A stretch of DNA of 12,144 nucleotides from Acidobacteriota bacterium (lineage in GTDB: Bacteria > Acidobacteriota > Terriglobia > Terriglobales > Acidobacteriaceae): positions 1 to 12,144 of the forward strand of contig JAGWML010000075.1 in assembly GCA_028873155.1 (NCBI GenBank). The letters run 5' to 3'. Below the pieces are notes generated by a model. That model saw only the letters and a list, made by a program, of their open reading frames with translations, was not told where the DNA came from and did no database searches. The translations under genes were made by a program, and so were the position numbers. This document shows, in pieces, positions 6,724 through 12,144 of this stretch (the stretch's first letter is position 1; each line of letters opens with the position of its first letter).

Positions 6724-6738
6724 TGGCACGATATTTGT
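6724..6738 (+). promoter_or_regulatory. Distal sigma-54-like -24/-12 element of the pilin gene
   Basis: TGGCAC, five bases, then TTGT reproduces the RpoN promoter TGGCAC-N5-TTGC at nine of ten defined positions, including a perfect -24 box. The last base of the -12 box is T instead of C, which normally weakens binding. Transcription would start near 6750 and give a leader of about 135 bases before the pilin ATG. Confidence 0.35.
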
Positions 6739-6751
6739 CCACGTAAGTGGA
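6738..6751. repeat. Inverted repeat TCCAC-GTAA-GTGGA, possible operator or hairpin
   Basis: A perfect five-base inverted repeat flanks GTAA, with a further ATAT pair outside it (6731-6734 and 6752-6755) across a three-base bulge. It overlaps the end of the distal -12 box and the predicted start point. As DNA it could be a protein site; as RNA it would be a hairpin capped by a GNRA tetraloop. Confidence 0.35.
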
Positions 6752-6789
6752 ATATACGGACGCCAGAAAGCCGCGCAGACTAGTTGTTA

Positions 6790-6867
6790 CAGGCTGGAGA
6801 GGCGGAGATTCATACCATTTTGGCCTGAGCGGATATTGCCTGGCACAGACCCCGCAGCGGAACAGGC
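6790..6867 (+). promoter_or_regulatory. Possible folded pilin mRNA leader with alternative pairings
   Basis: Four blocks occur in order: CAGGC (6790-6794), GCCTG (6823-6827), GCCTG (6838-6842) and CAGGC (6863-6867). The first two can form a stem that extends to about ten pairs through G-U pairs; the last two enclose a second stem just before the ribosome binding site at 6870-6877. The first and third, or second and fourth, could pair instead. No known riboswitch class was recognised. Confidence 0.3.
6841..6855 (+). promoter_or_regulatory. Proximal sigma-54-like -24/-12 element of the pilin gene
   Basis: TGGCAC, five bases, then CCGC keeps the key GG and GC dinucleotides of an RpoN promoter at the correct spacing, although the -12 box lacks the two T bases. 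A start near 6867 would leave a leader of about 18 bases holding the strong ribosome binding site GGGGAGGG. Only one of the two candidates, or neither, may be active. Confidence 0.28.
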
Positions 6868-6869
6868 GA

Positions 6870-6877
6870 GGGGAGGG
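6870..6877 (+). promoter_or_regulatory. Strong ribosome binding site that fixes the pilin start
   Basis: GGGGAGGG lies seven bases before the ATG at 6885. It decides between this ATG and the longer in-frame extension back to 6747, and against the out-of-frame ATG at 6878 that directly touches it. Confidence 0.75.
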
Positions 6878-6884
6878 ATGCACG

Positions 6885-7163
6885 ATGAAGAATTGGCAGC
6901 GCAGAATGATCGCCATTCTGGAAAAGCTCGCTGGCGAAGAGGGCGCAGATCTCGTTGAATATGTTCTCTTGATCAGCTTCATCGCATTCGGTGCAACTGC
7001 TGGTGCCATGCCAGTCGCCCAAGGCATCGGTGCCATCTTCGACAAGGCGAGTACACAATTGGCTTCCGCAGTTGGCACCGGCGCCTCCTCTGGAGGCTCA
7101 TCCTCAAGTTCCGGTGGAGAGGACGGATCGGGCGATGGGTCCGGTCATGGCGGCGACCACTAA
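6885..7163 (+). CDS. Flp/Fap-type (type IVb) pilin with Gly/Ser-rich tail
   Basis: This 92-residue protein has the layout of a Flp prepilin. A basic leader of about 20 residues is followed by the processing motif G-ADLVEY, with Gly20 at -1 and Glu25-Tyr26 at +5/+6, and then a hydrophobic helix (about 23-52). Flp pilins are cut by a TadV/CpaA-type prepilin peptidase and polymerise into Tad adhesion pili. Typical Flp proteins have about 50-65 residues; this one adds about 28 residues after Gly64, nearly all Gly, Ser, Asp and His (SSGGSSSSSGG, then GSGDGSGHGGDH). No tad assembly genes are in the window, so it is an orphan here. A strong ribosome binding site lies upstream. It converges on glnD with 23 bases between the ends. 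The pilin class is confident; use in a Tad pilus is inferred. Confidence 0.87.
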   Translation: MKNWQRRMIAILEKLAGEEGADLVEYVLLISFIAFGATAGAMPVAQGIGAIFDKASTQLASAVGTGASSGGSSSSSGGEDGSGDGSGHGGDH

Positions 7164-7186
7164 AGCAAAGGGAATGGGCTGCCGAA

Positions 7187-9793
7187 TCAGTGAACCGGAG
7201 CGCGCATCGCGTCCAGTGAAGCGGTGAGCGTCTCCGCCAGCTCGCGCTGCTGGTCCGCACTTAGCTTTGCACCGTGACTGGTCAGATAAAACACGTCGAT
7301 GGCGTTCTCACCTTCCGTGTCGATCAGTGCGACTTCAATGTTGCACTGGTGCGCGTTGAGCGTGAGGGCAATCTGGCGCAGCAGGCCGGGCACATCCTGC
7401 GCGATGACCTGGAGCAGCGTGGAGTGGGTGGAGGATTCTGAATCAAATTGCAGGCGGGTCGCGACCTCGACCTTGGCGCTTCCGTTGTGGCTCAGATGCC
7501 TGCGCGCCTCCAGCAATTGCTCGACCGGCGTCTTTTGAGCGACGACATCGTGGAGGCTGGAGAGAAATCTGTCCTTCTCGCTCGGGTTCAGCTCGATGGT
7601 GCGGAAGACGTCGGTGAACTGGAAGCTGTCGACGACGATGCCCGCTTCATTCGAGAAGGCGCCAGCCTTGACGATATTCATGCCCCACGCCGCCAGCGCC
7701 CCGGCAACATCGGCGAAGAGGCGGCTGCGGTCACGCGCAATCACGGTTAAATCGAAAAGCTGCCGATGCGGCCGCAGATCGAGTTGCACGGGGTCGCTGT
7801 CCAAATTCAACGCAAGCTGAAAGTGATTGCGGATGTGCTCCGGCAGGCGCGTCTGCAGATAGCGCTGCGGCAGGCCCTCGAGAAACTGGCGCAGCGCATC
7901 ATACTGCGAGGCGGGCACCATCGACCGGATGCGGTTGAGCAGCGTGGGGTCGATGGCGGCGTGGTAGCGCACCTCGTCGACCGAGCGATCCATGAAGTTG
8001 GCCGTCGCCATATAGAGCTGCCACAGATTCTCGGCCTTCCACGGCGTCAGCGCCTCAGGGTTCACGGCCTTGATATCGGCGTAGGTCATGAGGGTGAGCA
8101 TCTTGAGGATGCTCGGGTTGCCGACCTTGTCCGCAAAGTTGCGGATGTTCTCAAGATCGAAGATGTCGCGCCGCAGGGCGTTCGACATTTCGAGGTGGAG
8201 GCGGATGAGCTGGATGACTTCCTCGCGCTCTTCCGCGTCGAAGTCGAGGCGGGCGAGGAAGGTGGCTGCAAGCTCGACGCTCTGGCCGGTGTGCTCGCCG
8301 GAACGGCGCCCTTTGCCGGTGTCGTGCAGCAGCAGAGAGAGCAGGAAGAGATCGAGGCGGTCGATCTCCGGCAACAATTGCGCGAGCCGGTGTTCGTAGT
8401 CATGCGCGGGCTGGCGCAGGGCGTGCACGTTGTCGATGGTCAGGAAGGTGTGCTCGTCCACGGTGTAGCGGTGGTAGCTGTCGCGGATGACCAGGGCGTC
8501 GATGCCGTGGAACTCGGGAATGAGCATCTCAAGGATGCCGAGGGCATGCATGGTGCGCAACGCGTGCGCGGCATGGGGCCCGAGCAGGACCTCGCGCAGC
8601 GCATTCCAGAGAAACGGCCCCTCGGGAATATGAATTGCGAGCGCGGGGAGCGCGTCGGTGATGCGGTCTTCCGCGGCCTGAGACAAGGTGTAGCCGTGCG
8701 TGGCCATGAGCGAAAAGACGCGCAAGATGGCGCTGGTGTCGTTGAACTGCGCTCCGGGAAGGATGTCAATGCGACCCTGGTCGAGGAGGAAGTCGGTTCC
8801 GGCAATGGGTGTGCGGCGGCGGCGGAACTGGCGGTAGAAGCTGACCGGCGCGGGCAGGTGTTCCATGAGCAGCGCAGCCCGGCGATAGATGACGCGGGCA
8901 TGACGGTAATAGGTCCGCATCCAGTAAGCCGGATCGGCTGTGCCGCGCGTCTCAAGGCCGATGGAGTTGGTGGCTGCGTCGTCCTGCGACTGCCAGTCGA
9001 GCGTGTTGTCGTCACGGCCGTGGCGGAAATGAAGAAAGCAGCGGGCCGCGGCGAGGAAGTCAAAGGCAGCCTCAGCGTCGCCGCGCGCGCTCTGGAAGAC
9101 TCCGCCGCGCTGACGCGGCCACTCTTTCGTCTCTTTGAGATGGAAGAGCAGGGCAAACCATAGGGCGAGATGGTAGTCGCGCAGTCCCCCTGGACACTCC
9201 TTCAGATTGGGCTCAAGGTGGAAGATGGTGTTGCCGTATTTGGCGTGGCGGGCGCGGGCAATCTCGCCGAGCTTCTGCGTGATGGTGTTCCACTCGCTCA
9301 GAACGAGGCCGGGAAAGACGGTCTGGTGCAACTGCTGGTAGAGCGGGAAGGAGCCGGCGAGGAAGCGGCGGTCGAGGGTGGCGAGGGTGAACTCGAGGTT
9401 GTCCGGGTCGAAGCGGCCGGCTTCTTTCGCGGTTCGCGAGGCGGGACTGGCGCGCAGGCCAATGTCCCACATGCCCTGAATGATCGACCGCACAGTGTCT
9501 TTGGCCTGCTCCTCGACCTTGTCGTCTGCAAAGACGAAGAGCACATCGATGTCGGAGAAGGGGAAGAGGTCTTTGCGTCCGTATCCGCCCAGCGCCAGCA
9601 GGGCCACGCTCTGCGCAGACTGGCCTGTAAAGGCCCGGCGCCACATTTCAATCAAGGTGCGATCGACCACGGCGGAACGGCGGCGGATGGCCGCGGTTCC
9701 GTCGCCTGTGCGGTCATAGGTCTGCCGGACAAGCGCCATCTCGCGCAGATACTGATCCCGGAGATCGTCAACCGCCAAAGCGACTGGAGTCAT
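7187..9793 (-). CDS. glnD: [Protein-PII] uridylyltransferase / uridylyl-removing enzyme
   Basis: GlnD senses glutamine and adds UMP to, or removes it from, PII proteins, setting nitrogen assimilation. The 868 residues show all parts in order. The nucleotidyltransferase has LGGYGRKDLFPFSDIDVLF (about 68-86), with Asp81 and Asp83 as metal ligands. The helical region carries LEPNLKECPGGLRDYH (193-208), where Cys200 replaces the more usual Gly. The HD domain has YTVDEHT (443-449) and HDTGKG (490-495), with His490-Asp491 for UMP removal. Two ACT domains, about 679-755 and 793-862, bind glutamine. The ATG at 9793 has no clear Shine-Dalgarno sequence; an AT-rich stretch at about 9830-9860 may hold the promoter. 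No glnK, amtB or glnA is near. Length and domains are those of a full, active bifunctional enzyme. Confidence 0.96.
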   Translation of the reverse strand: MTPVALAVDDLRDQYLREMALVRQTYDRTGDGTAAIRRRSAVVDRTLIEMWRRAFTGQSAQSVALLALGGYGRKDLFPFSDIDVLFVFADDKVEEQAKDTVRSIIQGMWDIGLRASPASRTAKEAGRFDPDNLEFTLATLDRRFLAGSFPLYQQLHQTVFPGLVLSEWNTITQKLGEIARARHAKYGNTIFHLEPNLKECPGGLRDYHLALWFALLFHLKETKEWPRQRGGVFQSARGDAEAAFDFLAAARCFLHFRHGRDDNTLDWQSQDDAATNSIGLETRGTADPAYWMRTYYRHARVIYRRAALLMEHLPAPVSFYRQFRRRRTPIAGTDFLLDQGRIDILPGAQFNDTSAILRVFSLMATHGYTLSQAAEDRITDALPALAIHIPEGPFLWNALREVLLGPHAAHALRTMHALGILEMLIPEFHGIDALVIRDSYHRYTVDEHTFLTIDNVHALRQPAHDYEHRLAQLLPEIDRLDLFLLSLLLHDTGKGRRSGEHTGQSVELAATFLARLDFDAEEREEVIQLIRLHLEMSNALRRDIFDLENIRNFADKVGNPSILKMLTLMTYADIKAVNPEALTPWKAENLWQLYMATANFMDRSVDEVRYHAAIDPTLLNRIRSMVPASQYDALRQFLEGLPQRYLQTRLPEHIRNHFQLALNLDSDPVQLDLRPHRQLFDLTVIARDRSRLFADVAGALAAWGMNIVKAGAFSNEAGIVVDSFQFTDVFRTIELNPSEKDRFLSSLHDVVAQKTPVEQLLEARRHLSHNGSAKVEVATRLQFDSESSTHSTLLQVIAQDVPGLLRQIALTLNAHQCNIEVALIDTEGENAIDVFYLTSHGAKLSADQQRELAETLTASLDAMRAPVH

Positions 9794-9909
9794 AGAGGTT
9801 GTGCGTGGCTCGCCGAAGCAAGAAAGGATTGTTAACAGAATACTAAACTAATCACAAGAGACAACTCCCAATCTCACCGGGTCAAAATCCAGGGCGGGGG
9901 AAGGATTGG

Positions 9910-9926
9910 CCGCCGGGTTTTGGCGG
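9910..9926 (-). terminator. Weak hairpin downstream of the Ig-like protein gene
   Basis: CCGCC and GGCGG pair around a seven-base loop, beginning seven bases beyond the TAG at 9934-9936 in the direction of transcription. The stem is short and no T-run follows, so it is at best a weak end signal. Confidence 0.28.
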
Positions 9927-9933
9927 ACAAGTG

Positions 9934-11214
9934 CTATGGATGCTGCTCGATGGCGAGGGAAAGCGTGCTGCTGTTGCCAGTGGCGGCGAGGCCGATCAGA
10001 TGAGTGGCCACGCCGGGGATGGAGGCGGGCGCAAAGACGACCGTGCCGTCGAGGGCCGATGTGGCCGTAGAGACCTGAGTGGCCAGCAGCGGAGCCGCCG
10101 CGCAGCGCCCGTGGGGCGGGCAGGGCGGCGCCCACGCGTAGAGCGCTTGATACAACGTGACGATGCCGCCGCCCATGGGATTGCCGTCCATGTCGCGCAC
10201 GCGCAGGACAATCTGGCCTGGGCTGGCGCTGACTGAAAGGGTTTGGGCCGTACCTGCGATGGACTCCAGCCATGCATACCCCGGGCGCGCGCCCGTAGCG
10301 GTGAACTGGACACATTGCGTGGTGGCGTTGAGGCACGCCGAGGCGGTGGACTGCTGGCCTTCCGCGAGCGGGCCGACAGTGAGCGCCTTGGCAGCGACGC
10401 CGTTGGAGCCTGTGACGACGGGGGTGGATGTTTGGATGGAGATGCCCGCGGCGGGCTGCCAGGCAACGGATTGCCCGCCGGCGGGCGCGCCGTTGAGCAG
10501 GGCGAGAGCCTGCGTCGTCCAGGTAAGGGTGGCTCCGGCTGCGACCGAGACCGTGGGAGTGAGCGCGCTGAGAACCGGAGGAGTTCCGCCGGTGAAGTGC
10601 GCCTGCAGGCCCGCCCCATTCGTGAGCGATGCGGTGACCACGGCCGGCGCTGTGCTTGTGGGCGTGACGGCAAGCGTGGCGAGCCCGTCGCCGCTGGCGG
10701 TGACCGCGCAACTGCTCTGGCCGCAGCCCAGCATCGCCGAGCCGCTGGTGAGCGTGTAAGTGACCGTGACGCCGCCTGCCGGGGCGAGGCTGGAGGTGAG
10801 CGCGGAGACGGTGAAGGGAAGGGGAACGCCGAGAGGCACAGTGCCGGAAGGTGCAGAAAGCAGCGAGAGCGAGTCGCCGGTTCCCGCGTCGTAGCTGACG
10901 CCGCCGGAGATAATACCGGCCGCGTAGAAGATGGGCAGGTCATCGACCTCGACATCGACGGATCCGGTGACGCCGGAGGCCGCCGCCGGAGCGATGGCGG
11001 TGATCTCCGTGGGGGAGACGCTCGTGACTGTGGCCGGCTGGCCGCCGACGAGCACTGTGTCAGAGGGCCGGAAGCCGATGCCGCGGATGACGATGGGGCC
11101 GCCCGCAGCGGGTAGATGCGAGGGAAGAACCGTGTCCGCATAGAGGAGCCAGCCGTTGTAGGCGTAGTCGGGGCGGCCGTCGCCGCGCAGGTCCGCGATG
11201 CCGAGGCGGACCAC
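9934..11214 (-). CDS. Downstream half of a split secreted protein: IPT/TIG and Ig-like domains
   Basis: This part is in the same frame as the segment ending at 11368 and remains open back to 11367. The coordinates given use a GTG at 11214 that has no ribosome binding site, so independent translation is doubtful. From that GTG, residues 1-30 (VVRLGIADLRGDGRPDYAY) look like the end of the upstream domain. An IPT/TIG domain covers about 31-98 (IVIRGIGFRPSDTVLVGG), and three bacterial Ig-like repeats cover about 115-208, 215-308 and 312-422. Each Ig-like unit has a close cysteine pair: 164/169, 294/301 and 365/371. Such modules build extracellular stalks or binding regions. The end is a normal TAG after AIEQHP. 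It is best read as the C-terminal part of one large exported protein, either a pseudogene fragment or made by readthrough. Confidence 0.72.
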   Translation of the reverse strand: MVRLGIADLRGDGRPDYAYNGWLLYADTVLPSHLPAAGGPIVIRGIGFRPSDTVLVGGQPATVTSVSPTEITAIAPAAASGVTGSVDVEVDDLPIFYAAGIISGGVSYDAGTGDSLSLLSAPSGTVPLGVPLPFTVSALTSSLAPAGGVTVTYTLTSGSAMLGCGQSSCAVTASGDGLATLAVTPTSTAPAVVTASLTNGAGLQAHFTGGTPPVLSALTPTVSVAAGATLTWTTQALALLNGAPAGGQSVAWQPAAGISIQTSTPVVTGSNGVAAKALTVGPLAEGQQSTASACLNATTQCVQFTATGARPGYAWLESIAGTAQTLSVSASPGQIVLRVRDMDGNPMGGGIVTLYQALYAWAPPCPPHGRCAAAPLLATQVSTATSALDGTVVFAPASIPGVATHLIGLAATGNSSTLSLAIEQHP

Positions 11215-11367
11215 GTCGTCGGCGCTGGTAGCGACGCGCAGCCAGCTTTCGCCGGAGGCGGAGCCGTTCAGGCCCGGTTCCGAGCCGACCGAAGGCGTCC
11301 CGAGGGGGTCGAAGGCATTCCAGACACCGATCGCGGGCAGAGCCTTGGTTTCGGTGGGGATGCCGGA

Positions 11368-11370
11368 CTA
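11368..11370 (-). other. In-frame TAG interrupting the Ig-like protein
   Basis: The minus-strand frame reads TQALN, TAG, SGIPTETKALPAIG. The same frame is open on both sides, from the right edge to 11371 and from 11367 to 9936, and the domain continues across the stop. One base change from GAG or CAG would explain it. A nonsense mutation, readthrough or a sequencing error are all possible. Confidence 0.8.
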
Positions 11371-12144
11371 GTTCAGGGCCTGCGTCACAACGGTGAATGT
11401 GCGGCCTCCGCGAACCGGGAAGAGGAACCAGTCGGTCTGGCCGACCTGGCTGAGTCGCCCGGACCAGAACCCGCTCGGCGGCAGGGTGCGCGGCTGTGAT
11501 TCCGTGCCGACGGCATCCGAGAGCCCGCCGCTCGCCGAGTCGGCGACCGGGACCGTCAGCGCCTGGGTAACACCGGGAGCAAGGTCCGTTAAGGTCAGCG
11601 TGGGCAGAGTGCCGGAGGGCGCAGGCGAGCCATCGACATACGGGCCGACCGATGCCGACTGAATGTAGAGCCCGTTGATTGGCTCGAAGGTGATCTGATA
11701 GCTGGCGCTGGCCATGCCGGGCGGCAGGGGCATGAAGCGGAGATCGAAATAGCCCTGCAGCGCCGGGTCGTTTGAGCCCCAGCGGGTGAACAGGTTGCCA
11801 TTCGTGTCAGTCCAGCCGGTTACCGGGTTGCCGTGTTTGCCGTTGAAGTAGCCACCGGAGACGCAGGTGACGGTGTACTCGTAGAGCGGGTTGCCATTGG
11901 CGTCGAGCGGCCGCGCGACGACGTTGACGCCCTGCATGCCGAAGCCATCGCGAAAGCTCAACGTGCCGGTAATCGAAACCGTGTTGGCCGCGGTCAGTTG
12001 CTTGCCGGGGAAGCTGGCGAGGTTGGCCGCGGTGATGGGATAGATGCGGTTGAGCGCGGCAATATCATCGAAGCGCAAGAGAGTCGGCTGCGGAATGCAG
12101 TTGCCGCCAGAGGCTCCGCAGGCGCCGCTGAGCGGCTGCATTAC
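11368..12144 (-). CDS. Upstream half of a large secreted protein, 5' end outside the window
   Basis: The frame enters from the right edge, so the start and export signal are not visible; 258 codons are seen before a TAG. Residues are counted from the Met at 12141. TLLRFDDIAALNRIYP (20-35) resembles the segment that closes the matrixin-like metalloprotease region of related secreted proteins, so a protease domain may lie outside the window; this is inference. A beta domain follows (ITGTLSFRDGFGMQGVNVVA, about 57-76, and on to about 190), like the carboxypeptidase-regulatory fold. From about 223 (SGFWSGRLSQVGQTDWFLFP) it looks like a bacterial pre-peptidase C-terminal (PPC) domain, which the stop cuts in the middle. 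The protein is then continued in the same frame by the downstream half. Cys8, Cys15 and Cys93 are visible. Confidence 0.7.
   Translation of the reverse strand, partial: VMQPLSGACGASGGNCIPQPTLLRFDDIAALNRIYPITAANLASFPGKQLTAANTVSITGTLSFRDGFGMQGVNVVARPLDANGNPLYEYTVTCVSGGYFNGKHGNPVTGWTDTNGNLFTRWGSNDPALQGYFDLRFMPLPPGMASASYQITFEPINGLYIQSASVGPYVDGSPAPSGTLPTLTLTDLAPGVTQALTVPVADSASGGLSDAVGTESQPRTLPPSGFWSGRLSQVGQTDWFLFPVRGGRTFTVVTQALN

Larger units (their letters stand above)
6558..6884 (+). other. Long control region between the EF-P-like gene and the Flp pilin gene
   Basis: This 327-base stretch has no convincing gene; the short frames in it lack ribosome binding sites and family features. Its left end carries the promoter and leader of the EF-P-like gene. 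The right two-thirds holds two sigma-54-like elements, an inverted repeat and a potentially folded leader in front of the pilin, each listed separately. Base composition is more AT-rich than the flanking genes. Confidence 0.6.

Noticed and set aside
6747..6884. 46-codon upstream extension of the pilin frame
   Set aside because: The strong GGGGAGGG lies just before the ATG at 6885 and the Flp leader length fits only that start.
6741..6884. Cyclic-di-GMP (GEMM) riboswitch before the pilin
   Set aside because: The conserved GEMM core and paired tetraloop receptor were looked for and not found; only a GNRA-like loop is present.
7766..9163. Long plus-strand open frame of 465 codons opposite glnD
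   Set aside because: It lies wholly inside glnD on the opposite strand, has no recognisable motif and no ribosome binding site.
10243..11115. Plus-strand frame of 290 codons and a 287-codon minus-strand frame (9848-10711) in the Ig-like region
   Set aside because: Both overlap the Ig-like protein in other frames and have strongly biased composition. The minus-strand frame through 9934 has coherent domains.
1..12144. CRISPR array, insertion sequence, integrase or attachment site
   Set aside because: No regularly spaced repeats, transposase or integrase motifs, or tRNA genes were seen. Gene content and composition are uniform.

Overview
The window is GC-rich, densely packed bacterial chromosome, and everything in it looks chromosomal: no integrase, transposase, tRNA, rRNA or CRISPR array was seen. 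The style of the genes suggests an acidobacterium of the Acidobacteriaceae type. The main hints are the large secreted Ig-like protein at the right edge, a second elongation-factor-P-like protein, and housekeeping genes mixed with orphan accessory genes. This placement comes from recognising sequence style, not from a search.

Layout, left to right. At 1-305 (minus) is the N-terminal part of a small anchored protein of unknown function. It lies downstream of an AzgA/PbuG-type purine permease (358-1665, minus). A small two-helix membrane protein (1751-1996, plus) diverges from the permease and converges on hemB with only 4 bases between the stop codons. The minus-strand group 4829-2001 holds a secreted alpha/beta hydrolase, a zinc-ribbon membrane protein and hemB (zinc-type porphobilinogen synthase). 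The last two are 25 bases apart and may be co-transcribed, although hemB also has a -10-like box placed for a leaderless transcript. A tail-anchored Ser/Thr protein kinase (4983-5960, plus) diverges from the hydrolase and converges on an EF-P/YeiP-like translation factor (5982-6557, minus), with a strong hairpin between their ends.

A 327-base gap (6558-6884) precedes a Flp-type pilin gene (6885-7163, plus). This gap holds two sigma-54-like -24/-12 elements, a small inverted repeat and a set of mutually complementary five-base blocks. The pilin converges on glnD (7187-9793, minus), the PII uridylyltransferase and nitrogen sensor. From 9934 to the right edge (minus) one continuous reading frame encodes a large secreted-type protein with a PPC-like domain, an IPT/TIG domain and several Ig-like domains. 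A single in-frame TAG at 11368-11370 interrupts it.

The genes do not form one pathway. They cover purine uptake, haem synthesis, signalling, translation rescue, pilus formation and nitrogen sensing. The points most worth a second look are the amber codon inside an otherwise intact gene, the EF-P homologue whose loop has arginine in place of the modified lysine, and the control region in front of the orphan Flp pilin. I did not find a convincing new multi-gene system.
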